This document shows, piece after piece, positions 8,023-18,500 of a stretch of 64,000 nt of DNA. The translations under genes were made by a program, and so were the position numbers. The stretch is from contig CALVDQ010000005.1 in NCBI GenBank assembly GCA_944326325.1, positions 1 through 64,000 of the forward strand, written 5' to 3'. The notes below the pieces were generated by a model, which was not told the DNA's origin, did no database searches, and was given only the letters and a program-made list of their open reading frames with translations. Numbering within the stretch: the stretch's first letter is position 1; each line of letters starts with the position of its first letter. The stretch is from an uncultured Bacteroidales bacterium. Lineage in GTDB: Bacteria; Bacteroidota; Bacteroidia; Bacteroidales; UBA932.

Positions 8023-9105
8023 TCATTTCAGGACAAAATCGGAAACGCTTTTTAGTCCGACCATATTGAAATACGAGCTTTCTATATCTCCGTGTATACA
8101 GACCAGACGGCCGAGCATCCCCGGATTGGACACAAGGTTAAGTGCATCCCTTACATCACCGGAAGGCAGTTGCACGGCGATACAGTTGTCCCTGGAAGAA
8201 GCCGTGGACCTCGGGCCGAGAATCAGGTTGGATGCGGACTTGAACGGCGGGGCAAACGAAGCGTTGGCGGAAGTCAGGTCTCCTCCCACAATGAATCCGG
8301 ACACCCACACATCATCCCGGCCAATGCTCGCCAGAGCCTGGCTTACAGTAAGGGCATCTTCATACGTCGTCCCTTTTGAGCCTTCATCTCCAAGCAGGCA
8401 GGTTTCGTTTGTCCAGACCCGGGAAGTATCGAGACTGATGGTAATGCCTTTTGATTCCGCTCCTCCGCCGGCGGAAACCGAAATCTTCAAGGTCAGGATT
8501 TCCTGGGAAACAAGCGTCCGGGTCAGGAGTACGGTCTCCTTTCCGTCATTGTCCAGGATGACCGATACCTGGCCCGGACTGAAATATGCGATCCGGTTCT
8601 CGGAATATGAATACATCAGTCTCCTGTCCCCGGCCTTGACAAAAAGCACCCCTCCCGGATATTCCGTCAGGAAGTCGGGCGATATGTCCAGCCTTATTCC
8701 GGAGTTGATCTGCCTGCAGCCGAGCTCCACTGTCACAGTACCGGCAGGCGGCACCACCACGCACTGCTCGTCACCATACTGCGGGCTCGAGAAGGCAAGG
8801 CCGGAAAAGTCCTCCGAGCGGACAAATATGCCGTAGCTTCCCGGGCCGACATCCAGGGATTCAGGCAGATTGCAGTAGAGGTCGTCGAATATGACATTTC
8901 CTGCCCCGTCTGTCACCGTAATAAGAAAATCATTGGTATCCGGCAATTCCTGGGAAACCTTCGAAAGCTCCCGAGGATTGCCTTCGAAGCGGAACATCAG
9001 GGTGCCAGGGAGCGCATCCTCCTTCCCGGACTTGTTGCACGAGACGGAAAAGACCGATACAAGAAGCAGCACGAGCGCTGCAAAAACAGTTGCGAACTTT
9101 TTCAT
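8023..9105 (-). CDS. DUF4493/DUF6359-like lipoprotein
   Basis: This 360-residue protein has a lipoprotein signal peptide with a lipobox ending at C23 (SVSC). Residues about 30-130 look like DUF4493 (FLITVTDGAGNVIFDD, then LDVGPGSYGIFVRSEDF), a beta domain common in Bacteroidales surface lipoproteins. Residues about 250-360 look like a DUF6359 OB-type fold (DVWVSGFIVGGDL, CIAVQLPSG). No enzyme motif is seen. It has its own promoter at 9149 and lies 116 bases downstream of the GH-A-like gene. It is probably expressed apart from the PUL, possibly as an adhesion or binding protein. The domain calls are from memory of the families. Confidence 0.7.
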   Translation of the reverse strand: MKKFATVFAALVLLLVSVFSVSCNKSGKEDALPGTLMFRFEGNPRELSKVSQELPDTNDFLITVTDGAGNVIFDDLYCNLPESLDVGPGSYGIFVRSEDFSGLAFSSPQYGDEQCVVVPPAGTVTVELGCRQINSGIRLDISPDFLTEYPGGVLFVKAGDRRLMYSYSENRIAYFSPGQVSVILDNDGKETVLLTRTLVSQEILTLKISVSAGGGAESKGITISLDTSRVWTNETCLLGDEGSKGTTYEDALTVSQALASIGRDDVWVSGFIVGGDLTSANASFAPPFKSASNLILGPRSTASSRDNCIAVQLPSGDVRDALNLVSNPGMLGRLVCIHGDIESSYFNMVGLKSVSDFVLK

Positions 9106-9148
9106 TCTTCCTCCTTTTTATGTCATCGACACGGCATTGTGTCGGAGG

Positions 9149-9156
9149 CAAAAGTA
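9149..9156 (-). promoter_or_regulatory. -7 box for the DUF4493-like lipoprotein
   Basis: The minus-strand octamer TACTTTTG matches TAnnTTTG and would start transcription near 9142, 37 bases before the ATG. The region 9106-9221 also holds a small CGACAC-GGCATT-GTGTCG hairpin in the leader (9126-9143). Confidence 0.5.
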
Positions 9157-9221
9157 TGAAGGAAGTGCAAGGGAGACTTTAAAAAAGAGAAAATTATCCC
9201 TGTAGAAAAAGAAATTCCTTA

Positions 9222-10871
9222 TCAAAAGGGAAAAAGTTCGGCATCATCCCAATAACAGAATCCTTTCCCGTTATGTTCAAGAGAGATGACCACCCACGGA
9301 TTGACGGCGGTAAAACTTACTTCTGCCTTCACATAATCCTCCGAAGTCCCGGAATACATGATGGAGACCTCTGCCTTCTCTTTTCCGAGGGGATCGAAGC
9401 CCATTGCCCGTAACGTTGCCGACGGGACCTCACCGCTACCGTCCGTACGTACGAGCTTCACCCATGCGCTGATCCTGTATTTCCGTCCCGGCACCACCCC
9501 TTCTACAAGGCGTCTGCAGCGGTTTGCCGTGATACCCTTCGAATCAATGGAAGCTGCAGGCACGAAATCTATCGGACTCATCTCCAGACAGTGAGACCCG
9601 GTCCGTGCTCCGCCTTCCACAATCGAGACATAGTCCCACTCCTTCGGCTCCACCCTGTCTATCCCTACGAAAGAACGTCCCCGGAAAGATACCGCCCAGC
9701 CGCGGGACTTGTCCGGCTCAGGTTCTTCGAAACTTCCGTTTATCCCCGAAGAAAGCCTGTGTGCGTATGGATTCCATAAATCCCTGTATGCGTCATATTC
9801 AAGCCGATGTACAATATAGCTACCGTCATTCGCTACAGTATCTTCCTGTATGATGTTGTACTCCCCGTCATTGCTCAACGAACCTGCAAGGGAATAAGGC
9901 ACTATGTATTTAAGCCCCAAAGCCTTCATCTGGATAAGGTCATTGCCTATCCAGTACGCCTTGAAGCGGCGGGCATCCTCCTCGGTCGCATCCGACCAGA
10001 CAAGAGGAAGAGTCAGTCTCGTGCCGTTCTCGTTGACAAGGGCAGGACGCCGTGGATATCCTGCAGCCTCGGCTTCATCCATATACTTCCACAGGTCAGT
10101 CTCGGAGTACCTGCCGTCTTCACCTATGTCCACATGCTTGTGGAAGGCGAAATAATCGCAATACCTGGTAATACCCGCCAGAAGGACCTGCCTTCCGCTC
10201 GAGGTATAGTCATATTCAGACTCGTCCTGGAGCAGACAGAGAGGGGAAGATGCCACCTTGATGTCAGGATCACAGTTCTTCAGAGTCTCGTAGACGACCT
10301 GCTGTACCTTGATAATCTGTTCCGTGGTGAGGGCCGGAGCCCCGCCGGTACGCTGTCCCTCGTTGTCCGGCTCATTCATCGGTATATAATATAAAGGAGC
10401 GTCTCCGTACCGGCGTGCCAGCAGGGTGACATACCATTCAAGATTCTTCTGCCACTGCGGACCGTAATTGTCCGGGTTCACCACAAGGGCATCCACCTTC
10501 ATCTGAAGGCAGTAACGCAGCCCGGCGGCCTCAAGTTCGGCAAAGACCTTGTCATTATACTGGAAATCAAAACTTTCACCGTATGAAATCGGCTTAATGG
10601 AACCATAGGAATTCCATATTGCCTCACGTGAGCCTATCCCTCCGAGAAGCCCGAGATGACGGATGATCTCGCTGCGTCTCCGGTTGTTCCTCTCTTCATA
10701 CGAAGGGAAGCGGTTGTAGGAATAGAGCGAAATATTGCCGTTGTAGATGACATTGCATTCAAGACATTCATCGACAGGGCCGTCCCCGTCACCGCCTGTA
10801 TCAGGTGCGTTTTTGGAGCAGCCTGCCGCGACAAGCAGGCAGACCGCTCCTGTCAGAAACGGGAATCTCAT
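9222..10871 (-). CDS. Lipoprotein glycoside hydrolase, clan GH-A-like TIM barrel plus C-terminal CBM
   Basis: This 549-residue lipoprotein has its lipidated cysteine at C18 (VAAGC). A TIM-barrel region (about 45-365) carries the clan GH-A pattern: an NE pair, N166-E167 in PMNEPDNE, as acid/base, and E281 in ALVNENGTRL as a plausible nucleophile at the right spacing. Residues about 375-549 form a galactose-binding-like beta-sandwich (starting INGSFEEPEPDKSRGW and ending FCYWDDAELFPF), as in CBM4/9-type modules. The family could be GH39 or a relative, but I cannot place it with certainty. Its start overlaps the GH3 stop by four bases. It is last in the long operon. Confidence 0.72.
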   Translation of the reverse strand: MRFPFLTGAVCLLVAAGCSKNAPDTGGDGDGPVDECLECNVIYNGNISLYSYNRFPSYEERNNRRRSEIIRHLGLLGGIGSREAIWNSYGSIKPISYGESFDFQYNDKVFAELEAAGLRYCLQMKVDALVVNPDNYGPQWQKNLEWYVTLLARRYGDAPLYYIPMNEPDNEGQRTGGAPALTTEQIIKVQQVVYETLKNCDPDIKVASSPLCLLQDESEYDYTSSGRQVLLAGITRYCDYFAFHKHVDIGEDGRYSETDLWKYMDEAEAAGYPRRPALVNENGTRLTLPLVWSDATEEDARRFKAYWIGNDLIQMKALGLKYIVPYSLAGSLSNDGEYNIIQEDTVANDGSYIVHRLEYDAYRDLWNPYAHRLSSGINGSFEEPEPDKSRGWAVSFRGRSFVGIDRVEPKEWDYVSIVEGGARTGSHCLEMSPIDFVPAASIDSKGITANRCRRLVEGVVPGRKYRISAWVKLVRTDGSGEVPSATLRAMGFDPLGKEKAEVSIMYSGTSEDYVKAEVSFTAVNPWVVISLEHNGKGFCYWDDAELFPF

Positions 10872-13363
10872 TTTACCGTTATCATTTTCCCCAGTCTGAT
10901 GTCTCCTGACGAAGAGCCGACAAGGATTTCATATTTCCCCGGATCATAGCCGAAACCGTGGATGTCCGTCTTGTAATATGAGAACGCCGATGCGTCAAGG
11001 CTGATTCTGACCTCAGCGGCAGCTCCTTTTGCAACTGACACTTTCTCAAAACCTTTCAGTTCCTTGTACGGACGCTCCACCTGCGGGTCCACAGGACGGA
11101 CATAGACCTGCACAGTCTCCATACCGTCAGAATCGCCTGTGTTCCTGACCTTCAGGGCTACCGTATATGAACATTCCGCACCTTTCTCCTTCACGACCTC
11201 AAGGTCCGAATACTTGAAATCCGTGTAGGAAAGGCCGTGCCCGAACGGGAAGAGCGGCTTGACATCGCTGCTGTCATAATACCTGTACCCGACGAAAACC
11301 CCTTCCCCGTATGCTACCCGCTTGTCTCCGTCCGGGTCATAATAATACGGACAGGCAGGATTGTCCTCCCATTTCCTGTCAAACGACATCGGAAGTTTTC
11401 CGCTAGGGTTGACATCGCCGAACAATATCTCCCCTATGGCTGTACCGCCTTCCTGTCCGGCATAATAGATATGCAGCAGGGACGGGACCTCGTCTACCCA
11501 ACGGGTAATATCCGCGCCTGCACCGGCGTTGAGCAACACTACAACGTCAGGATTGGCGGCAACAACACATTTCACGAGACTGTCCTGGTACTCCGGGAGA
11601 CAGAAAGTCCTGTCATTGCTCTCCCTTTCGCTGCTCTCGTTGAAACCGACATTCACGACCGCCACATCTGCCTTGCGGGCTATCGCCACCGCCTCGTCAA
11701 AAAGCAGACGGTCTTCACGCCATCCGAATGAGATGTCCACAGGATGCACGTTTGCAAAATACTCGAGGACCACAGGGTATTCCTTCCCGGCTTCAAGGCT
11801 CACGACAGCCTCCCGTGTAGTTATGCCCTGGTCGCGCCACTCGTTGATTATCATATCGCCGCCTACGTTGAGACGGAAACCGTCGAAGCCCCTTACCACA
11901 AATCGGTAGTCAGCCGTCTTTTCCGGACGGACGACTCCGCTCCACCTCATAGAACAGTGGTCATACGGGATACCCTTGTTCTCGGCCGCGATATGGTAGC
12001 CGTTGCCTATGTTCACTATAGTGTCGGTCTGCACGAAGTCAGGCTCGCCTTTCAAGCGGATGTTGGAGAAATATTCGGCTTTCAGACCGCGCTCGCTGCT
12101 GCCTGGAGCCGTATAGAAGACCGAATGCGCCACTGTCTCCGACAATGTAGGTACACCCGGGGCATACAGTATCTCGACATCATCCCCCGCAGCATTCCTT
12201 ATCCCGTCGAGGACAGAGACCGAATGGAACGGGAAGGTATACGAACTTCCTCCGCCTGAAATATAAGAACCCGCATTCGGCCCTATCACGGCCACGGACT
12301 TCACCTCTTTTCTGTCGATTGGCAGAAGATCTCCGTCGTTTTTCAGAAGGGTTATCCCCTCCCTGGCAAGGTCGAGGGCGACCCCGGCACCCTGGGGATT
12401 GTCATAAGGGATGGAAGTATCAAGCTGCGGGTTGTCGAAGAAGCCGAAACGGAATATGGTACGGAGAATACGCCTGACCTTACCGTCGATAACCGCTTCG
12501 CTTACCTCACCGCGCTCTATGGCAGGAATAAGGTTCTCCCTGTTCATGTACTTGCCGCGTGGCATCTCCAGATCCAGACCGCCGTTCGCCGCCTCGACGG
12601 CATCATAAGTAGCCGACCAGTCGCTCATGACAATGCCGTCAAACCCCCACATATCGCGCAGAACAGTGTTGTTGAGATATCCGTTCTGGGTTGCATGGAC
12701 TCCGTTCACGGGATTGTAGCTGTCCATCACGGCACCGGCCCCTCCTTCCTGGATCGCTGCCCTGAATCCCTCCAGATAGATCTCGTGCAGAGTCCTCTCG
12801 TCAATGTCGCTGCTGACATTGTTCCGGTCCCACTCCTGGTTGTTTGCCGCATAATGTTTCAGTGTAGCCACGACCTTCTGGTCCTGGAGTCCCCTGACAT
12901 ACTGTACGGCCACCTGGGAATTCAGGTAAGGATCTTCTGTAAAATACTCGAAATTACGTCCGCAGAGAGGTGAACGGATGATGTTCATGCTCGGGCCGAG
13001 GAGGATGTGTACGCCACGGGCACGGGAATCACGCCCGAGCTGTTCACCGAGACGGTAGACAAGATCCCTGTTCCATGTTGCGGCAGTCAGCACACTTGCC
13101 GGATATGCCGTGGAACGCCCGTCCTTGTGGGTGCCCACAGGACCGTCAGTCAACTTTATCTCAGGCAGTCCGAGACGTTCTATCCCTCTGATATAAAACC
13201 CATTGTAACCTCCGATATAATCGATTTTCTCCTCAAGGGTCATACGGCCGAGCAGATCCTCCGCACGAGCTTCCGGAGAAGCGTTGACATCCTTGTATGT
13301 CTGGGCATGGAGCCCGAATGCAAAAAACAATGCAAATACAGGTATTGTTGTTATCCTTTTCAT
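10868..13363 (-). CDS. Glycoside hydrolase family 3 enzyme with PA14 insert
   Basis: This 831-residue protein has a Sec signal peptide (about 1-20, ending LHAQ), so it is periplasmic. The GH3 barrel shows KHYAANNQE (K169, H170) and the nucleophile D248 in GIVMSDWSA. A PA14 domain interrupts the second domain at about 425-550 (GLKAEYFSN to ISFGWRED). The acid/base region follows (NESSERESNDRTF), and a fibronectin-III-like C-terminal domain completes the usual four-domain form. Family members remove terminal beta-glucosyl or beta-xylosyl residues; specificity is not readable. It sits seven bases after the SGNH gene and overlaps the GH-A-like gene. Confidence 0.92.
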   Translation of the reverse strand: MKRITTIPVFALFFAFGLHAQTYKDVNASPEARAEDLLGRMTLEEKIDYIGGYNGFYIRGIERLGLPEIKLTDGPVGTHKDGRSTAYPASVLTAATWNRDLVYRLGEQLGRDSRARGVHILLGPSMNIIRSPLCGRNFEYFTEDPYLNSQVAVQYVRGLQDQKVVATLKHYAANNQEWDRNNVSSDIDERTLHEIYLEGFRAAIQEGGAGAVMDSYNPVNGVHATQNGYLNNTVLRDMWGFDGIVMSDWSATYDAVEAANGGLDLEMPRGKYMNRENLIPAIERGEVSEAVIDGKVRRILRTIFRFGFFDNPQLDTSIPYDNPQGAGVALDLAREGITLLKNDGDLLPIDRKEVKSVAVIGPNAGSYISGGGSSYTFPFHSVSVLDGIRNAAGDDVEILYAPGVPTLSETVAHSVFYTAPGSSERGLKAEYFSNIRLKGEPDFVQTDTIVNIGNGYHIAAENKGIPYDHCSMRWSGVVRPEKTADYRFVVRGFDGFRLNVGGDMIINEWRDQGITTREAVVSLEAGKEYPVVLEYFANVHPVDISFGWREDRLLFDEAVAIARKADVAVVNVGFNESSERESNDRTFCLPEYQDSLVKCVVAANPDVVVLLNAGAGADITRWVDEVPSLLHIYYAGQEGGTAIGEILFGDVNPSGKLPMSFDRKWEDNPACPYYYDPDGDKRVAYGEGVFVGYRYYDSSDVKPLFPFGHGLSYTDFKYSDLEVVKEKGAECSYTVALKVRNTGDSDGMETVQVYVRPVDPQVERPYKELKGFEKVSVAKGAAAEVRISLDASAFSYYKTDIHGFGYDPGKYEILVGSSSGDIRLGKMITVK

Positions 13364-13370
13364 AAAAATA

Positions 13371-15422
13371 TCATTTTATATAATCCGATATGACTTTCTG
13401 CCATACCCTGTAGCCTTCTTCCGTAAGATGGAGACCGTCCTCACGGTAATACTCCGGTACCGGGGCACCGTCTTCGTCAAGCATATCGCTGAAGACATCG
13501 GCATAACGTGTGTTTGGCTGCGATTCGGCAAATTCCCTGATCATCACATTGGTCTCCACTATCCTGTCTATGTCTTTCATCCTCCTCGGGGAAGGCTTGA
13601 TCGAGATGAACACTATCTCTGCCTCCGGCTTTTCCGCCCTGACAAGCCGGAAAAGCTTCCTGACCTGCACCATGATCTCCTCAGGAGTCCACTTGTATCC
13701 TATGTCGTTGTCCCCTGGATACAGGAATATCTGAGAAGGATTGTAAGGGGTCACCAGATGTTCGATATAGTTTATCATATCGATTGTCTTGGTCCCGGAC
13801 ACTCCTCTGTTCAGGACATTTTTCCCGGGGAAATCCTCCTGGAGGGTCTTCCAGTTCTCCACAGTGGAACTGCCGACAAAAAGTATCACCCCGTCATCAG
13901 GCATCTTCTGCGCATCCTGGGAAGCGTATCTTGCAAGTTTCTCGTCCCATTTCAGCTGCTGCTTCAGCTTTGGGACGCCTTTTACGCGATGGACCTCAAT
14001 TGGTTTGCCCCTTAAAAGGATACGTCCGATATAGATCGCGGACTTTGCGTATTTTCCAGGATTGGCGTCGATGTCGTCATGTTCGGAAAGTATGGCACGC
14101 TTGTCTGCATCCACACTGGAAATCCTCACCGTAACCTGATGCTGCCCGTAAGGGACCTGTATCACAGCATGCTGCCCGCGGTAACGGTTGTTGCACCAGC
14201 GGTTGAAACGGTTCAGGGTGTACTCCCCCTCCCTGTCGTTGGCAAGATAATAGCCGAAACCTTTGGCAGCGCAGTTCTTCAGCTTTACGAGTTCCCCGTC
14301 TACAAGTATTTCGAGCTGCCCTGATTCCGGACCGCCTATGTCGAAGAAACCGAACATATCGCCTTCGAAGGCAAAATAGAAATACGACTCCTTGCGGGAA
14401 GAAGTGAGGACCGTATCGAACCAGCCCTGGAACTTCCGGAGTTCCGGCCGCTCAGAAGTCCTGACTGACTTCCAGTTGCCGTCATATCCGGCGATATCTG
14501 CAGGGGCGTACATACAGGCTGAATCCCATTCAGTACCGTAGAGCGGTTTTTCAGGAAGTTCATATGCCTTGGAACCTGCTCCGGACTGCATCTTGAGCAG
14601 CCCACGCGCAATTGCTGCAGCATATAGGTTCCCGCCTTCCTTCAGAGGATGTATACCGTCGTTGGAAAACAATATCCTGTCCCCGGCATTCTTCCTGGAG
14701 CCTTTCCAGATGAGCTTGCCGTCCTTCTCCAGCTGAGCAGCCTCCATACCGAGATGGATGGAAGGGATGCCGTAGTGCTCTGCCACCTGTTCGAGACGCT
14801 GTATTGTCTCCGGGACATTACCCTCCTGATATTCAGCTGTCTGACCGGTCTTTACGGTGTACAGGAAACAAATGTCGGTATGCGGGTCAGCCTCGATTAT
14901 CTTGCGGACCATGCCTTCCATGCCGGGGGCGTATGCCCCGTTCACTGCAAATTCAATGAAAACAAGGTCCGGGCTATATGCCAGCACCTGCTCGTCTATA
15001 CGGAATGCACCGAGGTCGGTCCCGGTGCCGGACACACCTGCGTTGATCCAGCTGAAAGAAGTCCCGGACCATCTTTCCTCCATGAAACGGCTGATTTGCA
15101 GACGGTAGCACCAGTCGCCCTGGGTGATGCTCCCTCCGATGAAGGCTACAGTGACATCCTCCCCCTGCGAGAGTTTGCCGAAAAAGTCCGGAAGACCTGA
15201 ACGGACTGTACATTCGAGGTCATTGTCATACTTTCCCGGAACGATGAGAGGAATATCCTCCATGTCTGCCGTGTACACCAGCGGGGATGCCCCGTCCTGC
15301 GATGCCGCGATCTTCTCCTCATCGGATGTCCCCTGCGCAAAGGCTCCGGGGAGAGGCAGGAAAAATACCGTGATTCCGGACAGGAATGCGGCGGATTTCA
15401 GTATTACGGTTCTTTTATCCAT
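13371..15422 (-). CDS. Two-domain SGNH/GDSL esterase
   Basis: This protein of 683 residues has a signal peptide (about 1-30). Two separate SGNH hydrolase domains are visible. The first (about 90-280) has FIGGSITQG with S98, NAGVSGTG, and D255/H258 in NDGIHP. The second (about 505-683) has FVGSSTVENW with S519, NRGVSGTKT, the PGDND segment with N572, and D662/H665 in DGLHL. Between them (about 290-475) lies a beta-rich region with no motif I recognise. Such enzymes usually remove acetyl or acyl groups from polysaccharides. The ATG at 15422 is preferred over the GTG two codons earlier. Seven bases separate it from GH3. Confidence 0.85.
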   Translation of the reverse strand: MDKRTVILKSAAFLSGITVFFLPLPGAFAQGTSDEEKIAASQDGASPLVYTADMEDIPLIVPGKYDNDLECTVRSGLPDFFGKLSQGEDVTVAFIGGSITQGDWCYRLQISRFMEERWSGTSFSWINAGVSGTGTDLGAFRIDEQVLAYSPDLVFIEFAVNGAYAPGMEGMVRKIIEADPHTDICFLYTVKTGQTAEYQEGNVPETIQRLEQVAEHYGIPSIHLGMEAAQLEKDGKLIWKGSRKNAGDRILFSNDGIHPLKEGGNLYAAAIARGLLKMQSGAGSKAYELPEKPLYGTEWDSACMYAPADIAGYDGNWKSVRTSERPELRKFQGWFDTVLTSSRKESYFYFAFEGDMFGFFDIGGPESGQLEILVDGELVKLKNCAAKGFGYYLANDREGEYTLNRFNRWCNNRYRGQHAVIQVPYGQHQVTVRISSVDADKRAILSEHDDIDANPGKYAKSAIYIGRILLRGKPIEVHRVKGVPKLKQQLKWDEKLARYASQDAQKMPDDGVILFVGSSTVENWKTLQEDFPGKNVLNRGVSGTKTIDMINYIEHLVTPYNPSQIFLYPGDNDIGYKWTPEEIMVQVRKLFRLVRAEKPEAEIVFISIKPSPRRMKDIDRIVETNVMIREFAESQPNTRYADVFSDMLDEDGAPVPEYYREDGLHLTEEGYRVWQKVISDYIK

Positions 15423-15511
15423 ATTCACAAAATATTTATTCTCAATGATAACATATTAACGCCGACCCGACGTTTCTATCATACCCGGCCAGGAAACCAG
15501 ACGAATCCGCA

Positions 15512-18500
15512 TTACCTGCAACCCATCGTGACTTCCCTGACAATATCTTCCTTCCCGTCTTCCGAAAGGACAATCTTCAGCGAAGCCTCTTCGTCCATGC
15601 CGAGCTTGCAGAAACTCCATTCAAAAGGATAGGAGGAAACCTCGGCCGGTTTTCCGTTGCATTCCACCCTCACCGACAGCTTTCTGTCTTTCCGGGGTGC
15701 TGTCTCTGCAAACCCGTAGACGGAATCCCATCCGAACGGAGAACGTATCCTGAACAGGAATATCTTCCCGAAAGTCTCCCCGCCATCCAGAACCTTCATG
15801 CCTTTGGAAAGTGCGGGGGCAGATGCCGCGGCCTTTGATTTCGGGAGCGGGAAAGCCACTGCCATGAAGCCTTTCGCAGGAAGTCCTGTCACGGCACAGC
15901 CGTCCTGCACAGATATCTTCCGGCTCTTGCCTGTCCCGGTATAGACCACTGCAGAGCCGGGAACCACCATGTCCGCCACCGACCCGAGCCTGACTGAGAC
16001 ATCCATGTCATCGTCCGACTCGCTTGAAAGTAGTACCCAGAAATGTTTGCCGGAAACAGCGGTCACATAGTTCACTGCCGGACTGGAGACCTCCACAAGT
16101 CCTTTCTTCATCCACAGCCTTGCGTCCTTGTCCGAGAACACGATACCTTCCCCTCCGCCGTAGATTCTGTTGGTGAACCACACAAACCCTTCCTGCAGGC
16201 TGTACGGGAAACTGACATTGCCTTCCGAACGCTGTATGCATTCCGTCACGAGGAAATCCCAGGTGAAGGCGAGGTGCGGCGGGATATGGTGATAATATAT
16301 CGAGCTGACATCCGGACCCTTGTAAGGGAAGTCCTCCGACATGGTGATGTCGGTATAGCCGGTGGCATAATAGCCTGGATAGTTCGAGAACCTGCCTATC
16401 ACGGCATTCCGCGCGTATGTCTGGTATATTTCCTTCCCGGTGTACCTGTAGAGCCGGAGGAGATGAGGTGCCCAGCTGCTCATGAACACGGGACGCACCT
16501 GCTTCCCTTTCTGCCTGAGGAAATATGTTCCCGGCTGTTCGAATCCAAGTCCTACAGGGGAAACGAGCCACTGCGGCACCTGCTTTTCCTGCACGTCGCC
16601 AGGGACACGGGGAAAACCGAGGCGGAATTTCTCCTTGCCTTTCCACCACATTGTAGTGTTGCCCTCGAACTGCCCTCCCGGGTGGATGGTCTGCATCCCG
16701 TCTTTCACGGCAGGGAAAGAACGTATGCCGGCTATAGTGCTTGCAGCCCCGTATTCAGCGGCATCGAGATATTTGCTGTCCCCTGTGATCTCGTACAGAT
16801 TGAGAAGATTCCACCATGAGGCGTAAACGTTGGAGTTGTAGAACGCCATCTGTCCGGAAAGCGAGGCAGACGGATTGTAGATATGTATTCCCATATACCT
16901 GTCTGCAGTAGACTGAGCCGTGGACAGCCACTTGCCGTCTCCTGTCATCCTGTAGGCGGAAAACTGTTCCACGTATGATACGAACGGAGCCGAATAGCCC
17001 TTCGTCTGCCTTATCTCCCCATCCGGTAAAGCTATTCCTTCCAGCCACGGATTCAGCCCGCCGAGGAGACGGCCGAGCCCTTCGTAGTAAGATGTCGTGA
17101 ACTGTGACTTGAACGGATTGAGTTCCAGGGTCTCCAAAGTCTTGTTGTAGCTTGACGGCACAAGGTCCGTCGCCCATCTGTAACCGCTTCTCGAAAGGGT
17201 GTATTCTATCGTGGGAAGGGCACGGGTGAGATAGAAATCCTCGTCATCCGAAAACACGGAAGCCGCTATTATCGCAAGAGGTGCGGAATGTACTACCGTA
17301 GGAGCCGTGCCAGGATCCCCCTCAATGTCATAGAAGCCTTTCAGGGAGTCATCCCAGCCGCCGTATTCCCGGTCTTTCATCAGGTCGATAATATTGAACA
17401 TCGCATCGGTCAGGGATGTCTCCTCCTGGTGTCTGTAATCTTTTACCTTATAGACATTTTCCGAGATATATCCGAGGGTCTCGCTCCATTTTCCCGGACG
17501 AACGCCGATGACGAACTTCCGCTCTATCCTGTCCCCTGCCGAAACCCTGGAGTCCTCCATACCCATGACAGGCGCAAAGGCTACAGGCTGGAACTCGTTG
17601 CGGTAATTCCTGAGGGTGAAGCCCATGGGAGAATAGTCCACGCTCCCCCATTCCAACGGGAATGTCGTGTCGTCACCGCTTGCAAAAGCCGACATCTGCC
17701 CTCCGAGAGCTGTACCCGACTCGACTATCGCAAGAGGCTGCTGCATCATGGATGAAAGCATCATAAGCGGCGATTCCGGGAATCTCTTGAACTGGAACAT
17801 CGGAGGCATCAGGACATTGCTGACCGAAGACTCCGGCACCGGCTGGAAGGCTGCCACACCGAGACTGTACATCCCGGATGTAGCCGCCGTGCAGGTCAAT
17901 TGCACATTGATATGCGTACCGGTCTCCGGCAATGACCATCTTCCTGTCACAGATGAGCCGTTCTTTGTGATATAAGCCACCTCAATGCAGTCCCCTTTCC
18001 GCTCTGCTGACACAGGGATAGCTTCGCTGAGTTCCCCTGACACGAACGGGTTCATGAAATCCTCATCGGCCTGCACCTGATATTCCTTCCCCTTGAATGT
18101 AAAGGTACTGAGGGCCGTGGCATTTTTCCATGACGGATAAAACTTGTCATTGTCGACAGGGCTGTCCTCCGATGTAAGGAGGAAGACCTTATGGTCCTCG
18201 GTGTTCGAATAATACCTTCTCCACATCCCACCGACATTGATTTCAGTGCGGCAGGCAAGGGCGTTTCCGGCAGCTCCGGCCAGAACGAAACTCAGCCTCA
18301 GATCAGGATTTTCTATCGAAGCCACTGTTCTCTCATTATACCCGAGCTCCATCGGAGCGGATATGTTCACAAGAGCGCCTCCTTCGGTCTGTATCCGGTA
18401 CGGATTCTTTCTCCACTTGCCTATCTCCTTGCGATCCAAGGTGTTCGGATCTACGGTCATATCCTTGATAAGGATAATGGCATCGCAACGTCCGAAATTC

